NCBI GenBank assembly: GCA_902773165.1
Contig: CACYDO010000034.1
Location: forward strand, 1-5,359
Origin: an uncultured Ruminococcus sp.
Lineage (GTDB): Bacteria > Bacillota > Clostridia > Oscillospirales > Acutalibacteraceae
Length of the DNA: 5,359 bases
Reading direction: 5' to 3'
Both the position numbers and the translations under genes were made by a program. Of this stretch, positions 1 to 5,359 are shown in pieces. The notes beneath the pieces are model-generated. The model was not told where the DNA came from and made no database searches. It saw nothing but the letters and a program-made list of their open reading frames with translations. Position 1 is the stretch's first letter. Each line of letters opens with the position of its first letter.

Positions 1-35
1 ATTTTTGCCGCCAAAAAAAGTCACCAAAAAAACCG

Positions 36-90
36 CCCAAGAAGGGGCGTGCAAACATAGATCGCCCAACCATGCACGCCCCTCCTTGGG
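36..90. repeat. Long inverted repeat, 18-bp arms; possible minus-strand terminator or palindromic element
   Basis: Arms 36-53 and 73-90 are reverse complements with one mismatch (CCCAAGAAGGGGCGTGCA against TGCACGCCCCTCCTTGGG), separated by a 19-nt loop. Read on the minus strand, the hairpin is followed after CGG by T7, then GGTGAC, then a second T7. That is the layout of an intrinsic terminator for leftward transcription. No T-run follows on the plus strand. No minus-strand gene is evident to its right in this window, so a terminator would lack an obvious client. A dispersed palindromic (REP/MITE-like) element is an equally good reading. The inverted repeat is certain; its role is not. Confidence 0.75.
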
Positions 91-193
91 AATCCACCCT
101 GTTTCTTTCCGGAGATTCAGCGGCTGTTTTATACGTAAATCTGATTCTGTTTCTTTTCGTTGTTTTTTGACCATTAGCTTGAAGTAATTTTTC

Positions 194-215
194 AGTTTGT
201 TGTTTGTAGGATAGT
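194..215 (+). repeat. Upstream copy of the promoter-region motif
   Basis: Positions 194-209 match 452-467 at 15 of 16 bases (AGTTTGTTGTTTGTAG against AGTTTGATGTTTGTAG), and over 22 bases the match is 19 of 22. The downstream copy ends in the TATAAT -10 box of the cluster promoter. Here the equivalent hexamer is GATAGT, and the -35 position is not conserved. This is either a decayed duplicated promoter or a binding site present twice, 258 bp apart. Confidence 0.5.
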
Positions 216-281
216 CTTAGACAATAGGCTCTCTATATATGAAGTAAACTTTGGTCTTACAATTTTATCCTCACCTTGCTG

Positions 282-323
282 CGCGGAGACTGACTGTTCT
301 TCACAATAAAGTAAAATCGGAAC
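282..323 (+). repeat. Direct repeat copy 1 (94-bp period)
   Basis: This 42-bp segment aligns without gaps to 376-417, with 34 of 42 identical by hand count. The conserved blocks are CGCGGAGAC at the left, a central ACTG, a CAC, and TAAAGTA followed by AATCGGAAC at the right. Similarity continues weakly and with gaps into GTC and GCG-rich sequence past 323. A CTGACT/TAAAAT pair with a 16-nt spacer (290-317) is a weak promoter-like match inside this copy. The repeat may be a duplicated regulatory site or part of a structured RNA. Confidence 0.6.
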
Positions 324-375
324 TACCTGTCGGCGCCTGCGCGGTTAGTGTAAAATATTAGCGGGCAACCCAAAA

Positions 376-417
376 CGCGGAGACCAACTGACCGTCACGG
401 TAAAGTATAATCGGAAC
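376..417 (+). repeat. Direct repeat copy 2 (94-bp period)
   Basis: This is the second copy of the 282-323 repeat, ending 27 bp before the -35 box of the cluster promoter. It contains a perfect 5-bp inverted repeat around one base, ACCGT-C-ACGGT (391-401), which the first copy lacks. The heptamer ACCGTCA occurs at 391-397 and again at 416-422. These are operator-like features, but no regulator can be named. Confidence 0.6.
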
Positions 418-421
418 CGTC

Positions 422-438
422 AGCGGCGACACGCCGCT
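422..438 (+). other. Small GC-rich hairpin upstream of the promoter
   Basis: AGCGGCG (422-428) and CGCCGCT (432-438) form a perfect 7-bp stem with an ACA loop. Only TTT follows, with no long T-run, so it is a poor intrinsic terminator. It lies just upstream of the -35 box. It could insulate the promoter from upstream transcription, or be part of an operator or RNA structure together with the neighbouring repeat. Confidence 0.35.
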
Positions 439-444
439 TTAACA

Positions 445-473
445 TTGCAAAAGTTTGATGTTTGTAGTATAAT
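445..473 (+). promoter_or_regulatory. Sigma-70/SigA-type promoter of the vWA-PP2C cluster
   Basis: The -35 box is TTGCAA (445-450), the spacer is 17 nt, and the -10 box is a consensus TATAAT (468-473). Transcription should start near 480, giving a leader of about 45 nt before the ATG at 525. It is the best promoter match in the window. The short gaps between the next four genes make it the probable promoter for all of them. Confidence 0.75.
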
Positions 474-514
474 AGAAGATGGATTTTTAGAATCATTTTG
501 TTTTTTGGACAATT

Positions 515-520
515 GGAGGA
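515..520 (+). promoter_or_regulatory. Ribosome binding site that fixes the vWA gene start
   Basis: GGAGGA lies 4 nt before the ATG at 525. A longer in-frame reading from TTG at 498 would put this strong Shine-Dalgarno sequence inside the coding region and would itself have no site upstream, so 525 is preferred. Confidence 0.85.
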
Positions 521-524
521 AATT

Positions 525-1265
525 ATGGCAAATATATATGATGATGTGGTAGAAGTAGCACGCAGAACGATGGTTTTGTTTTTTATTGTCGATACATCGG
601 GCAGTATGGACGGAACTAAGATAGGAACACTTAATCAGGCGATCGAGGACGTTATTCCCGAGATCAGAGAATTATCCGAAAACAATGCCGACGCGTCGAT
701 CAAAATTGCCGTACTTGAATTTTCGAGCGGAGCGCGCTGGGTAACGCCTGCCCCCGTTCCTGCCGATGGATTTGAGTGGGAGTACCTCAACGCGATAGGT
801 CTTACCGATTTCGGAGAAGCATGCAAAGCGCTTAATGAAAAGCTTTCGAGAAACTCATTTATGAGCGATATCACCGGCTCGTTTGCACCTGCGATATTCC
901 TGCTCTCCGACGGTGCGCCGACCGACAGCTACCGCGACGGATTGGATATGCTCTGGAACAACAACTGGTTCAAAAAGGCTATTAAAGTAGCAGTCGCTAT
1001 CGGCGATGACGCAAATAAAGCTGTTCTCGCCGAGTTTACAGGCGACGATGAGAGCGTTCTTTCGGTGCATAATCCCGAATCACTGAAGAAAATGATCCGT
1101 TTTGTTTCGGTAACATCTTCACAAATCGGCTCTCAGAGCACGGCTGTCGGCGAGGGCGCTGTTGATGAGGTCAGATCAAAGCAAGAGGTATTTATAGAAC
1201 AGGTCAACGCAGCGTATGACAGCGGCGATTTTGACGAAGACGACAACTTTTTAGAGGATTGGTAA
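525..1265 (+). CDS. TerY/YegL-type vWA domain protein
   Basis: This 246-residue cytoplasmic protein is almost entirely one von Willebrand factor A domain. The metal-ion-dependent adhesion site is complete: DTSGSM at residues 23-28, the conserved Thr at about 94 in GLTDFGEA, and Asp129 in LLSDGAPTD. There is no signal peptide or membrane segment. After the domain (about residue 200) comes a short Ser/Gly linker and a very acidic tail ending DFDEDDNFLEDW. TerY-type vWA proteins accompany PP2C phosphatases and kinases in tellurite/stress-response clusters and are thought to act as metal-dependent scaffolds. That role is known for the family only in outline. The PP2C gene starts 1 nt after this stop codon, so the two are probably translationally coupled. 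The family assignment is firm, but the ligand is unknown. Confidence 0.9.
   Translation: MANIYDDVVEVARRTMVLFFIVDTSGSMDGTKIGTLNQAIEDVIPEIRELSENNADASIKIAVLEFSSGARWVTPAPVPADGFEWEYLNAIGLTDFGEACKALNEKLSRNSFMSDITGSFAPAIFLLSDGAPTDSYRDGLDMLWNNNWFKKAIKVAVAIGDDANKAVLAEFTGDDESVLSVHNPESLKKMIRFVSVTSSQIGSQSTAVGEGAVDEVRSKQEVFIEQVNAAYDSGDFDEDDNFLEDW
1253..1258 (+). promoter_or_regulatory. Ribosome binding site for the PP2C gene inside the vWA gene
   Basis: AGAGGA sits in the last codons of the vWA gene, 8 nt before the ATG at 1267. This supports that start and coupled translation of the two genes. Confidence 0.65.
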
Positions 1266-1266
1266 A

Positions 1267-2094
1267 ATGAAATATAAAGGATATAACTTTACTGTAATGG
1301 GGGCAAGCCATAAAAAAGCGCGCAAGCCCTGTCAGGACGCTTCTGTAAGCGTTAATAAAGACGACTACATTTTGACCGCCGTCTGCGACGGTCACGGCGG
1401 CGAGGACTATTTCCGCTCAGACCGCGGAAGTGAGTTTGCCGTCAGCGCCGTTAAGCAGTGCATGAAGGATCGCGACATTATTCCCATGCTCACGCTTTAC
1501 GCGGACGACGAAGCAAAAATTGACGCAATGCTTATTCAGCTTGAAAAAAGTATAATCTCAAAATGGAACGATCTCGTTGCACAGGATTACGCCGAAGACC
1601 CTTTTACTATGGACGAGCTTGAAAATGTCGATCCGCGTATGCGTATGCGCTATGCAGTTGGCGACAAGATCGAATATGCCTACGGAACGACAATGATCGT
1701 AAACGTCGTTACAGACGATTTCTGGTTCGGCATACATATCGGCGACGGCGACTGCGTGACAGTTGACCACAGCGGCAATTTCAGCCGCCCTATTCCGCGC
1801 GACATACGCTGCAAATTAAACCTCACTACATCAATATGCGACAGCAAGGCGATCTATAATATGCGCCATCATTTCAGCAAAAAAATTCCCAAAGCACTCT
1901 TTATTTCAAGCGACGGAGTAGACAACTGCTTCGTGAGCGATGAAAAGCTTCAGGATTTTTATTCTATGATTATGAACTCCTTTGCCGACATGGACGAAAG
2001 CTTCGCTATTTTAGAGCTGCTCGACTATCTGCCTAAAATGTCGCAGAAGGGCAGCGGAGATGATATTTCTCTCGGTATCATTCTGAGAAGATAA
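1267..2094 (+). CDS. PP2C-family protein-serine/threonine phosphatase
   Basis: This 275-residue cytoplasmic protein is a single PP2C domain that should dephosphorylate Ser/Thr residues with Mn2+ or Mg2+. The motifs appear in order: CQDAS (metal-ligand Asp24), CDGHGG (Asp41), YGTT (139-142), HIGDGD (158-162, in the place of the usual GDS motif), SSDGVDN (Asp216) and GSGDDISL (Asp265/Asp266). All the expected metal-binding acidic positions are present, so it is probably active. There is no membrane segment and no fused sensor domain. The length suits a stand-alone PP2C. It follows the vWA gene by 1 nt, as in the TerY-P triad, but the partner kinase is not in this window. The next gene, a lipoprotein, begins 27 nt after the stop. 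The substrate is unknown. Confidence 0.9.
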   Translation: MKYKGYNFTVMGASHKKARKPCQDASVSVNKDDYILTAVCDGHGGEDYFRSDRGSEFAVSAVKQCMKDRDIIPMLTLYADDEAKIDAMLIQLEKSIISKWNDLVAQDYAEDPFTMDELENVDPRMRMRYAVGDKIEYAYGTTMIVNVVTDDFWFGIHIGDGDCVTVDHSGNFSRPIPRDIRCKLNLTTSICDSKAIYNMRHHFSKKIPKALFISSDGVDNCFVSDEKLQDFYSMIMNSFADMDESFAILELLDYLPKMSQKGSGDDISLGIILRR

Positions 2095-2107
2095 TATTTA
2101 TAATATG

Positions 2108-2116
2108 AAAGAAGGA
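2108..2116 (+). promoter_or_regulatory. Ribosome binding site for the first lipoprotein
   Basis: AAAGAAGGA ends 5 nt before the ATG at 2122. That ATG also gives a clean lipoprotein signal peptide, so the start is well supported. Confidence 0.75.
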
Positions 2117-2121
2117 TAAAC

Positions 2122-3645
2122 ATGAATATCGGTAAGACAAAACGCCTTGCTGCCGCAGCGCTCTGTGGCGTTCTCTTAACAACATCAGGCTGCTTTATAC
2201 AGAAAAATCCCCCTGTGGATAGCCTGTCTACGAGCGATTCTGCCCTGAAAGCAACTAAAGATACTCCGGATAACGTTTCTTCCCTGGCTTCTTCAAAACC
2301 CGGCTCCTCTTCCAACGCTTCTTCGGAGAATAAAAAGAAATCAAGCTCTGCGATAAGCTCCTCTTCCTCTGCTTCGTCCGATAAATCCTCATCTTCAAAG
2401 GCAGCTTCAAATTCGTCTGCAACCACATCTTCGAAAACTGCTTCCGCTGCCCCAAAAGCGGAAAGTATATTGCTCAGCGAGTACAGCGTGAATATGAAGG
2501 TCGGAGACGAGAGATACATAAATGCGACTGTCATGCCGACAAACGAAGAAGTAGTATGGAAAAGCAGCAGCGACAGTATCGCGGTGGTTGATGACAGCGG
2601 AAGAGTTGCGGCGATGAAAGCCGGAACCTGTACGATAACCGCGTCGGCGCGTTCAAACAAAAACGTCAGCGCTTCGCTGACCGTCACTGTTTCGTCTGAT
2701 GAATCCGAAAAAACAAGCAGTGAAAAAACTGCAAGCCGCGAGCATTCCAACGCGCCTGTTTCAGGGCTTTCGCTCAGTCTTCCGGTCAGTGTACTGGCGG
2801 TCGGTCAGACCGTTACTCCGATAATTGAGCTTATTCCCGAAAACACTGACAGCTCCGAGGTCACGCTTTCTACATCTGACAGCTCCGTTCTGTACATTAA
2901 TAACGACGGAAGTGTCACGGCATATTCCGCAGGCGCATGTACGTTAAAAGCTGTTTATTCTGATAATGAGGATATCAGCGATTCTATTATCGTAACCGTC
3001 AGCGACAGTATTACACCGGAGGAAAATATTCCGCGCGAGAATAACAATACACAAACAGCTTCGCAAAACGAGGATTACGAAGACAACAACGACGAAGATG
3101 AAAACGAAAGTGACAGCGGCGAATATGAGAACGGATATTACGTTGACGGGATTCTTATCGTCAACAAATCCTACAGTTTACCGCGCAGCTACAACCCGGG
3201 CGGCTTGACTCCTGAGTGTGAGGAAGCCTTTTACCGTCTGCGACAGGGGGCGGCTGCGGATAACGTTAACATCTATCTCTCCTCGGGATTCCGCTCTTAC
3301 GATTACCAAAGCTCGCTGTACAACGGATACGTTTCCTATTACGGCCGCGCAGCGGCAGATACATTCTCGGCGCGCCCCGGTCACAGCGAACATCAGACAG
3401 GTCTTGCCATAGACTGCAACATCGTAAACGACAGCTTCATCGGCACACGCGAGGCGATCTGGCTTGCCGAGCACTGCCACGAGTACGGCTTTATTATCCG
3501 TTATCCTCAGGGCAAGCAGAGTATTACAGGCTATAAGTACGAGCCGTGGCATATAAGATATATCGGCGATAAGGCGGAAGAAATATACGAAAGCGGACTT
3601 ACTCTTGAAGAATACTATGGTCTTCCGTCAAGCTATGACGAATAA
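2122..3645 (+). CDS. Lipoprotein with two Big_2 domains and M15B D,D/L,D-carboxypeptidase (VanY/LdcB type)
   Basis: This 507-residue surface lipoprotein should trim a terminal D-Ala from peptidoglycan stem peptides. Residues 1-24 are a lipoprotein signal peptide (KTKR, hydrophobic core, lipobox TSGC with Cys24). A Ser/Ala/Lys-rich linker covers about 35-113. Two bacterial Ig-like (Big_2) domains follow at about 115-190 and 213-293, each with the AGTC/AGAC turn and a closing TVTV/IVTV strand. An acidic Asp/Glu/Asn linker spans 296-338. The peptidase occupies about 340-500, with SGFRSY (388-393), PGHSEHQTGLAID (zinc ligands His424 and Asp431) and EPWHIRYIG (Glu474 general base, His477 zinc ligand). 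The catalytic set is complete. D,D versus L,D specificity cannot be decided by eye. The Ser-rich region uses both TCN and AGC codons, so it is not a DNA-level microsatellite. A paralogue follows 16 nt downstream. Confidence 0.9.
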   Translation: MNIGKTKRLAAAALCGVLLTTSGCFIQKNPPVDSLSTSDSALKATKDTPDNVSSLASSKPGSSSNASSENKKKSSSAISSSSSASSDKSSSSKAASNSSATTSSKTASAAPKAESILLSEYSVNMKVGDERYINATVMPTNEEVVWKSSSDSIAVVDDSGRVAAMKAGTCTITASARSNKNVSASLTVTVSSDESEKTSSEKTASREHSNAPVSGLSLSLPVSVLAVGQTVTPIIELIPENTDSSEVTLSTSDSSVLYINNDGSVTAYSAGACTLKAVYSDNEDISDSIIVTVSDSITPEENIPRENNNTQTASQNEDYEDNNDEDENESDSGEYENGYYVDGILIVNKSYSLPRSYNPGGLTPECEEAFYRLRQGAAADNVNIYLSSGFRSYDYQSSLYNGYVSYYGRAAADTFSARPGHSEHQTGLAIDCNIVNDSFIGTREAIWLAEHCHEYGFIIRYPQGKQSITGYKYEPWHIRYIGDKAEEIYESGLTLEEYYGLPSSYDE

Positions 3646-3649
3646 TTCC

Positions 3650-3653
3650 GGAG
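3650..3653 (+). promoter_or_regulatory. Ribosome binding site deciding the start of the second lipoprotein
   Basis: GGAG lies 8 nt before the ATG at 3662. The same frame is open further upstream, with an ATG at 3635 and a TTG at 3605 overlapping the previous gene. Those starts would add up to 19 polar residues ahead of a typical MKKNIK signal peptide, so 3662 is preferred. Confidence 0.65.
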
Positions 3654-3661
3654 CGTCCTCT

Positions 3662-4738
3662 ATGAAAAAGAACATCAAAACAGCAATTTTACTATGCGCC
3701 GCTTTCCTCATTATCTCATCGGGCTGTACGCCCTTTGTGGTAAGAAATACTCCCGATGAGCCTGTTGAAACGTCGGACGATCCCAGATTTTCATTTGAGA
3801 TCGACGACAAAAGCTCTGATTCAGACGAAACCGGTAAAAGTTCCGAAAACTCCGCCTCACAGTCAAATTCTGATTCATTGTCAGATAATGATAAAAGCTC
3901 CTCAAAAGCAAAAGAGAATTCCGACTCTCTGGTATCGGAAGCTCCGCCGGAAAATGAGGAAATAACCGCGATCAGTCTTGACGTTGAAAAAAGCGATCCG
4001 CAGATCGGTCAGACAATAAAAGTGATCGTCACCGTAACCCCGGATCAGGACGCGGAATATATTCTCAGATCTGATGATGAAAATGTCGTGACAGCAAATG
4101 AAGACGGCACGCTGACCGCCGTGGGCGAAGGTACATGCACGGTAACAGCTGCATTAAAGGACAATGCATCCGTTTCCGACGCCGTTCAGATAACCGTTTC
4201 TGCTCCAAAAAATACCGATCAGGAGCAAAATCAGGATTTTTATGTAGACGGCATACTTATTGTCAATAAAAAATACTTCATCACCGCCGATTACAATCCC
4301 GGAGGGCTTACCTTAGAATGCTATTCGGCGTTTGAGCGGCTTACAAACGCGGCAGCCGAAGAAGGGATCAGCATTTATGCACTTTCCGATTTTCGTTCTT
4401 ATGAAGAACAGGTAGCTATTTACAATGATTATGTAATGCAGTACGGCGAAGATGGCGCAAATTCACTGTGTGCCCTTCCCGGTCACAGCGAGCACCAGAC
4501 GGGTCTTGCTATTGACTGCGCGTCGTATGACAGCGGTTACTTCCCGGGCAGCCCAGCCGCCGCATGGCTTGATGAACACTGCGCAGAATACGGCTTTATT
4601 ATCAGGTATCCCGCAGGACACGAAGCCGCAACAGGCTATTCATACGAACCGTGGCATATCCGCTACATTGGCGCAAAAGCAAAACAGATCACCGACAGCG
4701 GTCTGTCGCTTGAAGAATATTATGATCTGAACGACTGA
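3662..4738 (+). CDS. Lipoprotein with one Big_2 domain and M15B D,D/L,D-carboxypeptidase (paralogue)
   Basis: This 358-residue lipoprotein has the same plan as its upstream neighbour but is shorter. The signal peptide is MKKNIK plus a hydrophobic stretch, with lipobox SSGC and Cys22. A Ser/Asp-rich linker spans about 35-98. One Big_2 domain lies at about 100-180 (EGTCTVTA, closing ITVS). The peptidase spans about 194-356, with PGHSEHQTGLAID (zinc ligands His278 and Asp285) and EPWHIRYIG (Glu329, His332). The two peptidase domains align with a single one-residue gap and are roughly half identical by eye; both begin with a VDGILIVNK segment. The substrate-pocket motif SGFRSY of the neighbour reads SDFRSY here (242-247). 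The zinc site and general base are intact, so it is probably active on stem peptides. A tandem duplication followed by loss or gain of one Ig-like domain explains the pair. Confidence 0.9.
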   Translation: MKKNIKTAILLCAAFLIISSGCTPFVVRNTPDEPVETSDDPRFSFEIDDKSSDSDETGKSSENSASQSNSDSLSDNDKSSSKAKENSDSLVSEAPPENEEITAISLDVEKSDPQIGQTIKVIVTVTPDQDAEYILRSDDENVVTANEDGTLTAVGEGTCTVTAALKDNASVSDAVQITVSAPKNTDQEQNQDFYVDGILIVNKKYFITADYNPGGLTLECYSAFERLTNAAAEEGISIYALSDFRSYEEQVAIYNDYVMQYGEDGANSLCALPGHSEHQTGLAIDCASYDSGYFPGSPAAAWLDEHCAEYGFIIRYPAGHEAATGYSYEPWHIRYIGAKAKQITDSGLSLEEYYDLND

Positions 4739-4757
4739 TTAATAATAACGCAAAAAT

Positions 4758-4780
4758 CCCCCGACCTTTATGATCGGGGG
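4758..4780. terminator. Hairpin terminator shared by two convergent genes
   Basis: CCCCCGA (4758-4764) pairs with TCGGGGG (4774-4780) around a 9-nt loop. On the minus strand the stem is followed by ATTTTTG, a good terminator for the ATPase subunit D gene, whose stop lies 8 nt upstream of the stem. On the plus strand it is followed by TAATTGTTTT, a weaker tract, and sits 19 nt after the second lipoprotein stop. It probably works in both directions and better leftward. Confidence 0.85.
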
Positions 4781-4788
4781 TAATTGTT

Positions 4789-5359
4789 TTATGATTTCGC
4801 TTTGCTTTCCTGCTTCTGCCTTTTAATAACCTTAAGCCGCGAAAATTCTTCTCTGTCTTTTTCATCAAGAGCGTCGGTAATAAACTTGACCGTACCTTCA
4901 AATCGCGGTATCATTATGTTTTTAAGCGCATTAGCTCTTCTCTGCGTCGTGCTTATCGCAAATGCCAGACGGTAAACGCTGTTTTCGATCTCCGCAAGCT
5001 GTGCAGTCAGATTTTTTACCTCTTCAAAACGCTGACGCGCAAGATCAAGTACGGAGTTTGTCGTATACAGACCGTAGTCCAGGTCAAGACCATTCTTTTC
5101 CTTTATCGCAACAATAGGTATTTCCACACCCATTACGCTGCGGTAGGAAAGAGTAAGCGATTCCTCTTCCGGAACGGAACGGGATATTTCATCGCAGAAG
5201 CCCATCGTAATATTTGCCGTTTCCAGCGCCATATACGCGTCTTCATACGCCTTGTCGATCTTCCCCTGAATGCTCTTAGCCTTGTCGATCAGCGACATCA
5301 TTTCGCGAATGAGGATATTTCTCTTTTTATCGAGAAGCTCATAGCCGAGCCGTGAAAGC
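4789..5359 (-). CDS. ntpD: V-type ATP synthase subunit D (5' end beyond window)
   Basis: The gene (also called atpD in V-type operons) encodes the central-stalk rotor subunit that couples the catalytic A3B3 head to the membrane ring of a V/A-type H+ or Na+ ATPase. About 189 residues are visible. The frame stays open past the ATG-ATG at 5301-5296 to the window edge, reading LSRLGYELLDKKRNILIRE, a family N-terminal segment, so those methionines are internal and only about 15-20 residues are missing. The C-terminal hallmark TQRRANALKNIMIPRFEGT is followed by a helix with EKDREEFSRLKVIKRQK. Both ends look like long coiled-coil helices, as expected. Subunit D commonly lies at or near the 3' end of V-ATPase operons, after A and B, and the terminator right behind the stop fits that. 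It is convergent with the lipoprotein cluster and probably unrelated to it. Confidence 0.93.
   Translation of the reverse strand, partial: LSRLGYELLDKKRNILIREMMSLIDKAKSIQGKIDKAYEDAYMALETANITMGFCDEISRSVPEEESLTLSYRSVMGVEIPIVAIKEKNGLDLDYGLYTTNSVLDLARQRFEEVKNLTAQLAEIENSVYRLAFAISTTQRRANALKNIMIPRFEGTVKFITDALDEKDREEFSRLKVIKRQKQESKAKS

Larger units (their letters stand above)
1..497. other. Gene-free upstream region with several repeats
   Basis: I see no convincing gene in these 497 bases. Short open frames exist on both strands over the first 190 bases, but they lack ribosome binding sites and cross a long inverted repeat. The stretch holds, in order, two CCAAAAAAA tracts (11-19 and 24-32), a long inverted repeat (36-90), a 22-bp motif (194-215) copied at the promoter (452-473), two copies of a 42-bp degenerate direct repeat (282-323 and 376-417), a small GC-rich hairpin (422-438), and the promoter of the downstream cluster (445-473). 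No tRNA, rRNA or CRISPR pattern was seen. The density of repeats suggests a regulatory or mobile-element-derived region. Confidence 0.7.

Noticed and set aside
5..187. Plus-strand open frame of 60 codons over the inverted repeat
   Set aside because: No ribosome binding site, composition set by A-runs and the palindrome, and no recognisable protein family.
1..215. Minus-strand frame open for about 70 codons to the left edge, with an ATG at 174
   Set aside because: No Shine-Dalgarno sequence before the ATG, it passes through the long inverted repeat and T7 tracts, and an open run this long is expected by chance in one of six frames. It could be a gene fragment if homologues exist to the left of the window.
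406..411. TATAAT in the second direct repeat as a promoter
   Set aside because: No -35 match at a suitable distance; the equivalent hexamer in the other copy is TAAAAT.
282..417. CRISPR array
   Set aside because: Only two degenerate copies of a 42-bp unit, no uniform spacers, and no cas genes.
422..438. GC-rich hairpin as a rho-independent terminator
   Set aside because: Only three T residues follow the stem, and no upstream gene needs ending there.
498..524. TTG start for a longer vWA protein
   Set aside because: It would place the GGAGGA site inside the coding sequence and has no site of its own; ATG 525 is better.
2099..2104. Perfect TATAAT between the PP2C and lipoprotein genes as an internal promoter
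   Set aside because: No acceptable -35 hexamer at 16-18 nt and no extended -10; transcription from it would start inside or next to the ribosome binding site. AT-rich sequence explains it.
2025..2750. Minus-strand open frame of 241 codons
   Set aside because: It is the antisense shadow of the Ser-rich lipoprotein linker; it lacks a family match and a ribosome binding site and overlaps two well-supported genes.
4789..5301. ATP synthase subunit D starting at the ATG-ATG at 5301
   Set aside because: The frame stays open to the window edge and the upstream residues match the family N-terminal helix, so these methionines are internal.

Overview
The window looks like a chromosomal segment of an anaerobic Firmicute, probably in the Ruminococcaceae/Oscillospiraceae. 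That is inferred from the mid-range G+C, the strong Shine-Dalgarno sites, Ser/Asp-rich lipoproteins with Big_2 domains, and a bacterial V-type ATPase gene. No species can be named from the sequence alone.

Layout: positions 1-497 hold no convincing gene. This stretch carries a large inverted repeat (36-90), a degenerate direct repeat with a 94-bp period (282-323 and 376-417), a second short duplication that includes the promoter (194-215 and 452-473), and a good sigma-70-type promoter (445-473). From there a tightly packed plus-strand cluster runs to 4738: a TerY/YegL-type vWA protein, a PP2C-type Ser/Thr phosphatase 1 nt downstream, a 507-residue lipoprotein 27 nt further on, and a paralogous 358-residue lipoprotein 16 nt after that. 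Both lipoproteins end in a complete M15B (VanY/LdcB-type) D,D/L,D-carboxypeptidase domain. The first has two Big_2-like domains and the second has one. The cluster ends at a hairpin (4758-4780) shared with a convergent minus-strand gene for V-type ATP synthase subunit D, which runs off the right edge.

The adjacent vWA and PP2C genes match the first two members of the known 'TerY-P triad' (vWA, PP2C and protein kinase). No kinase lies in this window. The place where one might be expected is taken by two surface-anchored peptidoglycan carboxypeptidases, apparently in the same transcription unit. The main hypothesis is a cytoplasmic phospho-signalling pair co-expressed with cell-wall trimming enzymes. 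The gene order, spacing and motifs are read directly from the sequence. The functional link is inference.
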